The notes below the pieces were generated by a model. It saw only the letters and a list, made by a program, of their open reading frames with translations. It was not told the origin of the DNA and ran no database searches. 53,708 bases of DNA, taken from Pseudomonadota bacterium. GTDB lineage: Bacteria; Pseudomonadota; Gammaproteobacteria; Burkholderiales; Burkholderiaceae_B. The position numbers and the translations under genes were made by a program. Below, piece after piece: positions 24,715 to 32,593 of this stretch (positions within the stretch are counted from its first letter, which is position 1; each line of letters starts with the position of its first letter). The stretch is from assembly GCA_023425645.1 (NCBI GenBank), contig JAFACG010000021.1, positions 1-53,708 of the forward strand, in the 5' to 3' direction.

Positions 24715-25320
24715 ATGGATGAAGCAGTCATCCGGGCCATGCGGAAATGGCCGGACGTGCCGGCAGTCAGCGGCTGGCTGTCCCTGGATCATGCGGGACG
24801 CTGGCGCCACCACCCTCGAGGCGATGCATTGCAGCATCCGCCGACCTCGGGCGAACTGATCACGCACGCCGGACTGCTCGACTTCCTGAACCGCAACTAT
24901 CAGGCCGACGAACAGGGACGCTGGTACGTCCAGAACGGCCCCCAGAAAGTATTCGTGCGCCTGGACGGCGCCCCCCTCGTCCTGCATCTGGCGCCCGACG
25001 GCGCGCATCTCCAGGATCAGGCCGGGCAGCTGGTCGAGCAGGTGCTGGCGTGGTACCTGAGCGCACAAGGCTCGCTGTATCTCCAGACGCAGCGCGGCCC
25101 GGCCCTGCTGGCCGGCCGCGACCTGCCTGCCCTGGCGGATCAATTGCACGACGGCCGGGGCCGGGGGCTGGGCGACCTGGACACAGGCCGGCCGCAGCGC
25201 AGCGAGGGCTGGCGCACGTCCGCCTATCCGTCGCCCCGCCCCCTTGTCATCTGGTCCGCAGCCGTGTCCCCCGCGCGGGAATTGGCGTATATTGCATTCC
25301 CAGAGACAGATCCCATTTGA
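24715..25320 (+). CDS. Conserved protein of unknown function (DUF2946-like)
   Basis: A 201-residue soluble protein with features I recall from betaproteobacterial proteins annotated DUF2946: a start like AIRAM-KWPDVPAVSGWLSLD, then LDFLNRNYQADEQGRWYVQNGPQKVFVRLD and an LVEQVLAWYLSAQG stretch (about 60-130). The C-terminal third is less ordered. It has no signal peptide or membrane helix. It lies 7 bases after the alk gene and 21 bases before the Nudix gene, so it is probably co-transcribed. The family link is from memory and should be checked. Confidence 0.65.
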   Translation: MDEAVIRAMRKWPDVPAVSGWLSLDHAGRWRHHPRGDALQHPPTSGELITHAGLLDFLNRNYQADEQGRWYVQNGPQKVFVRLDGAPLVLHLAPDGAHLQDQAGQLVEQVLAWYLSAQGSLYLQTQRGPALLAGRDLPALADQLHDGRGRGLGDLDTGRPQRSEGWRTSAYPSPRPLVIWSAAVSPARELAYIAFPETDPI

Positions 25321-25341
25321 ACCGTCCACCGAACTGTTTGC

Positions 25342-25938
25342 ATGACCCAGCCTTCCGCCTCCTTTTATTTCCCCGCGCCGCGCGCCCAGAATTTCTGCAG
25401 TCAATGCGGAGCCAAGCTGTCCCGCCTCATCCCGCCCGATGACAACCGCATGCGCGATGTCTGCGAACACTGCGGCGCCGTGCACTACCAGAATCCGCGC
25501 AACGTAGTCGGCATCGTGCCCATGTGGGGCGAGGATCAGGTTCTGCTGTGCCGCCGCGCCATCGAACCGCGCTACAACACCTGGACCCTGCCCGCCGGAT
25601 TCATGGAGCTGGGCGAAACCCTGGCGCAGGGCGCCCTGCGCGAAATGGGCGAGGAAGCCGGCGCGCAGGTCGAGCCTGGATCGCTTTTCACGGTCATCAG
25701 CGTGCCGCACGCCGAGCAGGTGCACGTGTATTTCCTGGCCACGGTCACCAGCGAGGTCCTGGACCCCGGTCCCGAGACCCTGGAGGCGCGCTTCTTCCAC
25801 CTGGACGAGATCCCCTGGGACAATCTGGCCTTTCGCACCGTCTCGGCCACCTTGCAGCGTTACGTGCAGGATCGTCGCGCGGGCCGCTTCCAGATCCACG
25901 AATTCGACATCGCGCAACGCGAACACAACCGGCCATGA
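25342..25938 (+). CDS. Nudix hydrolase with N-terminal zinc ribbon
   Basis: A 198-residue protein. An N-terminal four-Cys zinc ribbon (CSQCG and CEHCG, about 19-52) precedes a Nudix domain whose box reads GFMELGETLAQGALREMGEE with AG following (about 88-110), fitting GX5EX7REUXEEXGU. This arrangement recalls NADH/NAD-capped RNA pyrophosphatases (NudC) but is shorter, so the substrate is open. The stop overlaps the aat start by four bases (ATGA). Confidence 0.87.
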   Translation: MTQPSASFYFPAPRAQNFCSQCGAKLSRLIPPDDNRMRDVCEHCGAVHYQNPRNVVGIVPMWGEDQVLLCRRAIEPRYNTWTLPAGFMELGETLAQGALREMGEEAGAQVEPGSLFTVISVPHAEQVHVYFLATVTSEVLDPGPETLEARFFHLDEIPWDNLAFRTVSATLQRYVQDRRAGRFQIHEFDIAQREHNRP

Positions 25939-26663
25939 CGCTCGTCTGGGTCGCCCCGGACCAGGCCCTGCCCAGCCCCGCGCAGGCCACGCCTGAAGGG
26001 CTGGTCGCCGCCGGACTGGACCTGAGCGTGCCCCGCCTTCTGGAAGCCTACAGCCAGGGCATGTTTCCCTGGTACAGCCCGGGCGACCCCGTGCTGTGGT
26101 GGTGTCCCGACCCGCGCATGGTCCTCGATGTCCGGGAATTCCGCGTCTCGCGCTCGCTGGCCAAGAAGCTGCGCCAGATCCGTCGCCGCCAGCACGAACC
26201 CGACGCTCCCGTCGCCGTCACTTGCAACCAGGCCTTCGACCAGGTGATCGCTCATTGCGCCGCGTTGCGAGCCAAGGCCGGCACCTGGATCAGCGCCGAG
26301 ATCCGGCAGGTCTACGGGGCCCTGCACCGCGCCGGCCACGCCCACAGCATCGAGACCTGGATGGACGGCCAGCTGGCCGGCGGCCTGTACGGCGTCAGCC
26401 TGGGCCGCTTCTTCTTTGGCGAATCCATGTTCGCGCTGCGCACGGACGCCAGCAAGGTCGCCCTGGCCCATCTGGTGGACTTCCTGCAGGGCGCCGGCGT
26501 GCGCCATATCGACTGCCAGCAGGAAACCCGGCACCTGGCCAGCCTGGGCGCCCGTCCCGTGCCCCGGGACGATTTTCTGAACGCCCTGGCCCGGGCGCTG
26601 CCCGAAACGCCGCCCGCCTGGCCGCAGGGTCGCATGCGCCTGCGGGAAGAGCCCGCTTGCTAG
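25935..26663 (+). CDS. aat: Leucyl/phenylalanyl-tRNA--protein transferase
   Basis: A 242-residue enzyme that adds Leu or Phe to proteins with N-terminal Lys or Arg, marking them for ClpS-ClpAP. The family core is clear: AYSQGMFPWYSPGDPVLWWCPDPRMVL, here in two parts at about 36-62, then SIETWMDGQLAGGLYGVSLG and FFFGESMF. The start shares four bases with the Nudix stop. The related bpt gene follows 48 bases later but has its own promoter. Confidence 0.95.
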   Translation: MTLVWVAPDQALPSPAQATPEGLVAAGLDLSVPRLLEAYSQGMFPWYSPGDPVLWWCPDPRMVLDVREFRVSRSLAKKLRQIRRRQHEPDAPVAVTCNQAFDQVIAHCAALRAKAGTWISAEIRQVYGALHRAGHAHSIETWMDGQLAGGLYGVSLGRFFFGESMFALRTDASKVALAHLVDFLQGAGVRHIDCQQETRHLASLGARPVPRDDFLNALARALPETPPAWPQGRMRLREEPAC

Positions 26664-26685
26664 CTCAACGCGGGCGTCCCATAAT
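26657..26685 (+). promoter_or_regulatory. Sigma70-type promoter of bpt-pyrD
   Basis: TTGCTA (26657-26662) and CATAAT (26680-26685) are separated by 17 bases. Transcription would begin near 26692, 20 bases before the bpt ATG. The -35 overlaps the end of aat. Confidence 0.6.
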
Positions 26686-26711
26686 GGATCTGTCACGCAT
26701 GGTAGATCCGC

Positions 26712-27434
26712 ATGAGCCACCCCAAAGCCCCCAGTCCCCAGACGCTGCAGTTTTACTCCACCGCCAGTTACGGATGCAGTTATCTGCCTGACCACCAGGC
26801 CCGCTCGCTGGTTGCCGCGCCCTCCCACCTGATCAACGACAAGGTGTATTCCAAACTGGTCCAGCAGGGGTTCCGGCGCAGCGGCACCTTCACCTATCGC
26901 CCTTATTGCGACCAATGCCAGGCCTGCCAGCCCCTGCGCTGCGACGCACTGCATTTCCATCCGGACCGCACGCAGCGCCGCACCCTCAAGCGGCACGGCA
27001 CGCTGCAGGCCCGGGTTCTGCCCCTGCACTGGAACGCCGATCACTACGAGCTGTACCGGCGCTATCAGTCCAGCCGGCACCCCGGCGCCGGCATGGACGA
27101 AGACAACCAGTCCCAATACGCGCAGTTCCTGCTGGCCAGCCACGTCAGTTCCCGCCTGGTCGAATTCCGCGATCCGGACGGCGTGCTGAAGATCGTTTCC
27201 GTCATCGATCTGCTGCAGGACGGGCTGTCGGCCGTCTACACCTTCTTCGATCCGGACGATGCGGGCAGCCTGGGCACCTACGCCATCCTCTGGCAGCTGG
27301 AATACTGCCGCCAGGAATCCCTGCCCTGGCTGTATTTGGGCTACTGGATCGAAGAAAGCCGTAAAATGACGTACAAAACCCGCTTTCGCCCCTACCAGCT
27401 GCTCGTCAACGGCCGCTGGGAATGGCCGGCCTAA
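26712..27434 (+). CDS. bpt: Aspartate/glutamate leucyltransferase (bacterial Ate-like protein)
   Basis: A 240-residue transferase that adds Leu to N-terminal Asp or Glu in the N-degron pathway. The N-terminal Cys-rich motif is present (YGCSYLPD, then [12 protein letters not shown], about 20-80), as are [11 protein letters not shown] and the C-terminal [16 protein letters not shown] region. It follows aat and is followed by pyrD, 20 bases away from the chosen pyrD start. Confidence 0.93.
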   Translation: MSHPKAPSPQTLQFYSTASYGCSYLPDHQARSLVAAPSHLINDKVYSKLVQQGFRRSGTFTYRPYCDQCQACQPLRCDALHFHPDRTQRRTLKRHGTLQARVLPLHWNADHYELYRRYQSSRHPGAGMDEDNQSQYAQFLLASHVSSRLVEFRDPDGVLKIVSVIDLLQDGLSAVYTFFDPDDAGSLGTYAILWQLEYCRQESLPWLYLGYWIEESRKMTYKTRFRPYQLLVNGRWEWPA

Positions 27435-27454
27435 CGTCCTTCTCATCTGCCCGC

Positions 27455-28489
27455 ATGTCCGCCTTATTCAGCCTCTATCCTCTGGCTCGACGGGTGCTGT
27501 TCAGCCTGGATGCCGAACACGCCCACGAACTGACGCTCAAATCCCTGCATTGTGCTCACAGCACCCCGCTGCTGGGCTCGCTCCTGAAAGACCTGCCCGC
27601 CAAGCCGCTGACACTGATGGGGCTGACCTTGCGCAACCCCGTGGGCCTGGCGGCCGGCCTGGACAAGAACGGCGCTCACATCGATGCGCTGGGCGCATTG
27701 GGTTTCGGCTTCGTGGAAGTGGGCACCGTCACGCCCAAGCCCCAGCCCGGCAACCCCAAGCCGCGCCTGTTCCGCCTGCCCGGCTCCAATGCCCTGATCA
27801 ACCGCTTCGGCTTCAACAACCACGGCCTGGACACTTTCATCCAGAACGTGCGCAGCAGCCGCTACCGTTCCCAGGGCGGCATCCTGGGCCTGAATATCGG
27901 CAAGAACGCCACCACCCCCATCGAGCAGGCCCAGGACGACTACCTGACCTGCCTGCGCGCCGTCTATCCCCATGCCGACTACGTGACGGTCAACATTTCC
28001 TCGCCCAACACCAAGAATCTGCGCGCCCTGCAGGGCCAGGACGAGCTGGCCCGCCTGCTGGGCGCGCTGCAAGACTTGCGCAGGCAACTGGCCGACGAGC
28101 ACGGCCGCTATGTGCCCATCGTGGTCAAGATCGCGCCCGACCTGGACCAGGACCAGATCGACGCCGTCGCCGACACGGTTCCCGGCCAGGGGCTGGATGG
28201 CATCATCGCCACCAACACCACGCTGTCCCGCGAGGCGGTGCAGGGCCAGCCCCATGCGCAGGAACAAGGCGGGCTATCGGGCCCTCCTGTGCACGAACTG
28301 TCCCTGAAGGTCATTTCCCGCCTGCGTGAACGGCTGGGGCCCGATTTCCCCATCATCGGCGTGGGCGGCATCGAATCAGGCCGTCAGGCCCAGGAGAAAA
28401 TACAGGCCGGCGCCCAGGCCGTGCAGTTGTACACCGGCCTGATCTACAAAGGCCCGGCGCTCATTTCGGAGTGCGTGCGCGCCCTGTAA
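27455..28489 (+). CDS. pyrD: Dihydroorotate dehydrogenase (quinone), class 2
   Basis: A 344-residue inner-membrane-associated FMN enzyme of pyrimidine synthesis. The N-terminal membrane-binding helices ([20 protein letters not shown]) mark class 2. FMN and substrate sites include [34 protein letters not shown] and [11 protein letters not shown]. The ATG at 27455 matches family length. An ATG at 27422 overlapping bpt is less likely. The gene ends before a bidirectional terminator facing phaP. Confidence 0.95.
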   Translation: MSALFSLYPLARRVLFSLDAEHAHELTLKSLHCAHSTPLLGSLLKDLPAKPLTLMGLTLRNPVGLAAGLDKNGAHIDALGALGFGFVEVGTVTPKPQPGNPKPRLFRLPGSNALINRFGFNNHGLDTFIQNVRSSRYRSQGGILGLNIGKNATTPIEQAQDDYLTCLRAVYPHADYVTVNISSPNTKNLRALQGQDELARLLGALQDLRRQLADEHGRYVPIVVKIAPDLDQDQIDAVADTVPGQGLDGIIATNTTLSREAVQGQPHAQEQGGLSGPPVHELSLKVISRLRERLGPDFPIIGVGGIESGRQAQEKIQAGAQAVQLYTGLIYKGPALISECVRAL

Positions 28490-28536
28490 AACCTCATGCG
28501 CATGCGGGCCCTCCGGCGTGCGCCCGCCCGCGGCGA

Positions 28537-28568
28537 CAAAAAAAGCCAGCTCGATGAGCTGGCTTTTT
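28537..28568. terminator. Bidirectional terminator between pyrD and phaP
   Basis: AGCCAGCTC (28544-28552) pairs with GAGCTGGCT (28556-28564) across GAT, with A-run before and T-run after. Confidence 0.9.
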
Positions 28569-28599
28569 CCATCCTGGCCCGAAGGCCGGACGGCATGGC

Positions 28600-29226
28600 T
28601 TAGTTGGCGTTGGCGCCGCGGCGGTTGCCGGCGGCAGGGGCGGCTGCGGCGGCAGCCGAAGCGGCGGCTTCAACCGACTTGCTGCCGGCTTCGCTGACCT
28701 GGGCAGCCGCTTTCAGGCTGGCGTTGGTGGCGGCCTGGATGTTGTTGTCGGCGGCGTCGACGGCCTGACGGGCTGCCTTGACCACGGTTTCGGCGGCATT
28801 GGATGCCGTGGCGAAGGAGGTCTTGAGCAGGGCCACGGCGCTTTCCGTGCCGGTAGGCGCGTTCTTGGCCAGTTGATCGATGGTTTCGGTGACGTGCTGC
28901 TGGCCCTGGGCAATCTGGGACTCGGCGATGCGGGACAGGTTCAGCTGGACGTTGGAGAAGATGTCGTACACGCTCTTGCCGTACTGCAGGGCTTTTTCGG
29001 CATTGGGCTGCACCACGCTTTGCGTCAGGGCGACCACGTCCTGCACGTCCTTCACGTTGATGGCCTGCTGGGACTTGCTGGCGGCGTCTTCCAGGGAAGA
29101 GCGCAGTATGCTCAGGTTCAGGTCGATCAGCTTTTCAAAGCCTTGGAACAGCTGTCCTTGCACGGCGAACAGATTGTCCAGGGTTGCTTTTTGGGTTTCC
29201 AGTACGTTTTGTGGAATTGCGCTCAT
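28600..29226 (-). CDS. phaP: Phasin, polyhydroxyalkanoate granule-associated protein
   Basis: A 208-residue helical protein of the PhaP family (phasin 2 type), which coats PHA granules. The start MSAIPQNVLETQKATLDNLF and the helix LFQGFEKLIDLNLSILRSSL are typical, and the C-terminal region is an Ala-rich, low-complexity tail (about 165-208) of the kind many phasins carry. GAGG lies seven bases before the ATG. The promoter, about 135 bases upstream, is flanked by two copies of a TGC-N3-GCA palindrome. No other PHA gene is in the window. Confidence 0.92.
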   Translation of the reverse strand: MSAIPQNVLETQKATLDNLFAVQGQLFQGFEKLIDLNLSILRSSLEDAASKSQQAINVKDVQDVVALTQSVVQPNAEKALQYGKSVYDIFSNVQLNLSRIAESQIAQGQQHVTETIDQLAKNAPTGTESAVALLKTSFATASNAAETVVKAARQAVDAADNNIQAATNASLKAAAQVSEAGSKSVEAAASAAAAAAPAAGNRRGANAN

Positions 29227-29517
29227 GATGTTTTCCTCGGTGGTGCGCCGCCGTGGATCAGGCTGGCGCTAAGTTTGGAGACAGGAAATAGCAGACTTCG
29301 GTCTAAGAAGGCCCGGCCCATTCACTGCTACACAAGGCAAACCTTCCATGTTGCACCGCAACAATTTCAATGTAAAACCAATTCAGATCAATGTCAATGA
29401 AAATTGCTGCGTCGCAACATAATAATGCTCATAAGGGCTTTCTTATTTGAGTATACGCAGCCCAGATGACAGGAAAAAGACAACAGAACAAGCACTTAAG
29501 CCGGACCGGCCGCCATT
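29227..29517. other. phaP upstream region, AT-rich
   Basis: About 290 bases between the phaP start and the iclR-type stop. It holds the phaP leader (about 135 bases), the promoter and both operators. Beyond 29420 an AT-rich stretch ends near the regulator stop. No terminator for the regulator gene is evident. Confidence 0.5.
29348..29419 (-). promoter_or_regulatory. phaP promoter with two flanking palindromic operators
   Basis: On the minus strand, TTGACA (29397-29392) and TACATT (29374-29369) are 17 bases apart. A perfect palindrome TGTTGC-N3-GCAACA lies at 29349-29363, over the expected start site. A second copy with one mismatch lies at 29405-29419, just upstream of the -35. The two centres are 56 bases apart. 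The TGC-N3-GCA core resembles published PhaR-type sites, so PhaR or the adjacent IclR-type protein is a candidate regulator. Binding is inference. Confidence 0.65.
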
Positions 29518-30321
29518 CTAGTGCTGTCCGTCGTACCCCAGCGTCTCGGAGATCTTGGCCGCCGTGGACATCAGGATGGGGATCCATTCGTCGTGCATGC
29601 GCTCGGCCGGCGCGGACAGGGACAGGCCGGCCAGCAGCTTGCCGGTGTCGTCGTAGACGCCGGCCGCGATGCAGCGCACGCCCATCTCCAGTTCTTCGTT
29701 GTCGCGCGCATAGCCGTGACGGCGCACCTGCGCCAGTTCGCGCTCCAGCGTATCGAGCTGGGTGATGCTGTTGCGGGTCGCACCGGCCAGGCCGGTGCGC
29801 ATGACGTAGGCGCGCACCTGCCGCGGCTCCCAGGAAGCCAGAAACAGTTTGCCGGTTGAAGTCAGATGCAGCGGCGCATGGCCGCCGATGGCGCGCACCA
29901 CCTGCATGCCCGAGCTTTCGCTCCAGGATCGCTCCACATAGACGATCTCGTCGCCCTGCTGCAGCGACAGATTGACGGTCTGCCCGGTCAGCTTGTGAAG
30001 TTCGCGCATGGGTTCCAGCGAGGCCGCGCGCACATTCAGCCGCCCCTTGACCAGCGAGCCCAGTTCCAGCAGGCGCATGCCCAGCCTGTATAGGCCGCTG
30101 TCCACGCGTTCCACGTAGCGGCCCACCACCAGATCATTCAGGATGCGGTGGGTGGTGGATGTGTGCAGGCCGGTGGCCGCAGCCAGGTTCTTCAGTGCAA
30201 CGGGCTCGGACTGCTTGGCCAGCTCGTCCAGAAGAATCATGGCGCGCTCCAGCACCTGGATGGACATCTGGTTTCCGTTGGCGGCGGAAGCGCTTTGGGT
30301 CGTAGAAGAGCTTGTTGTCAT
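29518..30321 (-). CDS. IclR-family transcriptional regulator
   Basis: A 267-residue regulator. A winged-helix domain lies at about 20-80 (VLERAMILLDELAKQ, LHTSTTHRILNDLVVGRYVE), and the IclR effector domain at about 95-262 (LTGQTVNLSLQQGDEIVYVER, LHLTSTGKLFLA, RCIAAGVYDDTGKLLAGLSLS). The start at 30321 is chosen because the promoter places the transcript start near 30352, ruling out the longer open frame that begins upstream of it. The element at its start site matches those at phaP, two genes being adjacent on the same strand. The effector is unknown. Confidence 0.88.
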   Translation of the reverse strand: MTTSSSTTQSASAANGNQMSIQVLERAMILLDELAKQSEPVALKNLAAATGLHTSTTHRILNDLVVGRYVERVDSGLYRLGMRLLELGSLVKGRLNVRAASLEPMRELHKLTGQTVNLSLQQGDEIVYVERSWSESSGMQVVRAIGGHAPLHLTSTGKLFLASWEPRQVRAYVMRTGLAGATRNSITQLDTLERELAQVRRHGYARDNEELEMGVRCIAAGVYDDTGKLLAGLSLSAPAERMHDEWIPILMSTAAKISETLGYDGQH

Positions 30322-30336
30322 TATTGGTAGGGATCT

Positions 30337-30387
30337 TTGATGCGGTGCAACAATTCCCATAATATGGAACGGAGTCCGACTTGGCAA
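30337..30387 (-). promoter_or_regulatory. Promoter and operator of the IclR-type gene
   Basis: On the minus strand, TTGCCA (30387-30382) and TATTAT (30364-30359) are 17 bases apart, a strong sigma70 promoter. A TTGTTGC-N3-GCATCAA palindrome with one mismatch (30353-30337) covers the start site. Between -10 and palindrome both this promoter and the phaP promoter read G-R-R/A-AATTG, so the layout is the same. Confidence 0.65.
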
Positions 30388-30390
30388 GCC

Positions 30391-31200
30391 CTATTTTTGC
30401 ATGGGCGTCAGACTTCCGCCTAGATCCAGAACCTGCTGCCTGAGGTAGTCCAGCGCCTGGGTCGCCTGGTCCGGATCGCCCTTGACGCCCAGGTCGATGT
30501 ACGGCTGGCCGCCCGTCTCGCCCACGCTGGGCAGGCTGAAGGCCTTGACGCCCGGCCATTGCAGCTCCAGATGCTCCAGGGCCGGCGTGATGCGCGACTC
30601 GGGCAGGTTGAAGGCCAGAAAGGAGTGTTCCACGCGCTGTACCTGGTGGTGCAGCGACTGGTAGCGCGTGTCCAGCGTCCATTCCATCATGGGCCAGGCC
30701 ATGACCGGGAAACCGGGCATGAAGGTGTGATTGTTGATGAAAAACCCCGGGATCTTGTTGTACGGATTGGGGACGATGTCCGCGCCCACGGGGAACACGC
30801 CCATTTGCAGGCGCTGCTGGTTCTCGGGCAGCGTCATGTCGGCGCTGCCTTGCCCATTGCGCTCATTGTCGGCGCAGCGCTCGGCGATCAGCAGCGCCGC
30901 CTCGGGATGCAAGCGCAACTCCACGCCCAGCGCCTTTGCCGCCGCCTGGCGGGTCTGGTCATCCGGAGTGGCGCCTATGCCGCCGCAGCAAAAGACGATG
31001 TCCGGGGTGGCGAAGCTGCGCTTGAGCACGGCGGCAATATCGTCCAGGTCGTCGGAAACGATCTCGGCGCCGTTCAGTTGCAGGCCGCGCTGCGACAGCA
31101 ATTCGATCAGCTTGGAAAAATGCTTGTCCTGGCGACGACCCGACAGGATTTCGTCACCTATGATGATCAAACGGACTTTCTGTTGGCCTTTATTGCTCAT
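30391..31200 (-). CDS. MoCF-binding (molybdopterin-binding) domain protein, CinA-N-terminal-like
   Basis: A 269-residue cytoplasmic protein with a single MoaB/MogA-type fold at about 8-170: IIIGDEILSGRRQDKH, VFCCGGIGATPDDQTRQAAA, and a loop with PNPYNKIPGFF. This is the N-terminal half of CinA-type proteins without the deamidase half. The C-terminal 90 residues continue as a small alpha/beta extension. Function is unclear. It overlaps the EI24 gene by 11 bases. Confidence 0.8.
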   Translation of the reverse strand: MSNKGQQKVRLIIIGDEILSGRRQDKHFSKLIELLSQRGLQLNGAEIVSDDLDDIAAVLKRSFATPDIVFCCGGIGATPDDQTRQAAAKALGVELRLHPEAALLIAERCADNERNGQGSADMTLPENQQRLQMGVFPVGADIVPNPYNKIPGFFINNHTFMPGFPVMAWPMMEWTLDTRYQSLHHQVQRVEHSFLAFNLPESRITPALEHLELQWPGVKAFSLPSVGETGGQPYIDLGVKGDPDQATQALDYLRQQVLDLGGSLTPMQK

Positions 31201-32008
31201 GGTCGATGACGGGATGCGAAGCGGTTGACACGGCCTGGCGGCGCAGGCGCCGCAGGTTCTCCAGGGAAAAATGGGCGAATACCAGCGCCGAAAACACCGG
31301 CAGCACCAGCCAGGCGGGCGGCAGCAGATTCAGCAGGGCGAAGATCAGGCCGATCAGCCAGTATTGCCGATTCAGGCCGCTCCACAACAGGCGGCGTTCA
31401 CGCACGTCCGCGTGTTCGACCAGCGAGTCCACCTTCAGGATGCGGGTCAGGGCGAACACCCACCAGAGCACGGGCAGGATCAGGGCAAAGGGCGGAAAGA
31501 TCCACAAAGGCAGCGTCACCAGCCAGCCGACCACGAACAGCACGCCCACCCACACGCTGTTCCAGACGCTGTAGACCGTGGCGTTGTGGCCGTGCTTGAG
31601 CACGTCCGAATAATCCTTCTGCTGCAGGTGCCCCAGCACCAGCGGCATGACCAGCACCGCCGCGATCACCAGCCCGACGGCGCCGGCCAGGGGCAGGAGA
31701 ATGCCGATGGCCAGCAGCGGCACCAGATACAGCTTGATGGAGAACAGGCCCAGGCCGATCAGCCACTGGTCCACGCTTTCGAAGGCATTCCAATCGCTCA
31801 GGACCTGTGTCAGCCAGCCCTGTATAGGCGTCCAGAGCAGCCAGGTCAGCAGGACCAGGCCCAGCAGCATGATGGCGAACGGCATGACCAGGGCCAGCAG
31901 CATGCGCGGCTGCAGTTGCGACACCAATGCTCGCTTGAAGGCGGTGGACACGCTGAACCAGCCTCCCGAAATGGCCGGCGCGGTCGAAAAGGAAGAAGAA
32001 TCGGACAT
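31190..32008 (-). CDS. EI24/CysZ-like inner-membrane protein
   Basis: A 272-residue membrane protein with about five hydrophobic segments of the EI24 (Pfam etoposide-induced 2.4/CysZ) type, for example LLALVMPFAIMLLGLVLLTWLL and LPLAGAVGLVIAAVLVMPLVLG in part, then the signature-like HGHNATVYSVWNSVWVG. CysZ relatives carry sulfate. No sulfur gene is next to it, so the substrate is open. The start at 32008 is chosen because AGGAG is four bases upstream. The frame is open further upstream without support. Confidence 0.8.
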   Translation of the reverse strand: MSDSSSFSTAPAISGGWFSVSTAFKRALVSQLQPRMLLALVMPFAIMLLGLVLLTWLLWTPIQGWLTQVLSDWNAFESVDQWLIGLGLFSIKLYLVPLLAIGILLPLAGAVGLVIAAVLVMPLVLGHLQQKDYSDVLKHGHNATVYSVWNSVWVGVLFVVGWLVTLPLWIFPPFALILPVLWWVFALTRILKVDSLVEHADVRERRLLWSGLNRQYWLIGLIFALLNLLPPAWLVLPVFSALVFAHFSLENLRRLRRQAVSTASHPVIDHEQ

Positions 32009-32203
32009 AAGGCTCCTGCTGGGCAAGATGAAGAACGCCGGCCTTGCGGCCGGAGCTTCTTCGCCACGATATGGGGCGCTCAGGGCGCCGCATCGGTGCA
32101 GGCCCGCTCGACCCCGCCGCGAGCGGCGAGGCTGGCGCGAAGGCATGCAGCCGATTACCCGGTTATCATAGACATAGTCACTTCGCTTTGTCTGTATGAA
32201 ATT

Positions 32204-32593
32204 ATGGCCCTGTTCAACGCCCACCTCGAACTGCCGGCGCTGGCCCGGCATTTGCAAGAGCACCCCGACGCCCTGCTGGTCGCCTGTTTCTGCGCCGACT
32301 GGTGCAAGACCTGCAAGCAGTACCAGCCCGCCTTCGAGGCCCTGGCCGCGCAATGGCCCCAGGCCTGCCTGGTCTGGATCGACATCGAGGAACAGCCCGA
32401 GCTGCTGGGCGATGAGGACATCGAGGGCTTCCCCACCCTGCAGGTCCAGAATGAAAATGGGACCGTGTTCTACGGTCCCATGCTGCCCCACATCGAGCAT
32501 CTGGAGCGGCTGCTGCGCAGCGTGTCGGCGCAAAGCGCCACTGTGCCGGGCGGCCCCGGCGATCTGCGCGCCTTAGTAGCGGCCGCCGCCTAG
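32204..32593 (+). CDS. Thioredoxin-like protein
   Basis: A 129-residue thioredoxin-fold protein. The active site is WCKTC (about 31-35), followed by the cis-Pro in GFPTLQV (about 80). No signal peptide is visible, so it should be cytoplasmic. It starts at the ATG at 32204. The last 21 bases of the gene overlap the 3' end of rhlE on the other strand. Confidence 0.85.
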   Translation: MALFNAHLELPALARHLQEHPDALLVACFCADWCKTCKQYQPAFEALAAQWPQACLVWIDIEEQPELLGDEDIEGFPTLQVQNENGTVFYGPMLPHIEHLERLLRSVSAQSATVPGGPGDLRALVAAAA

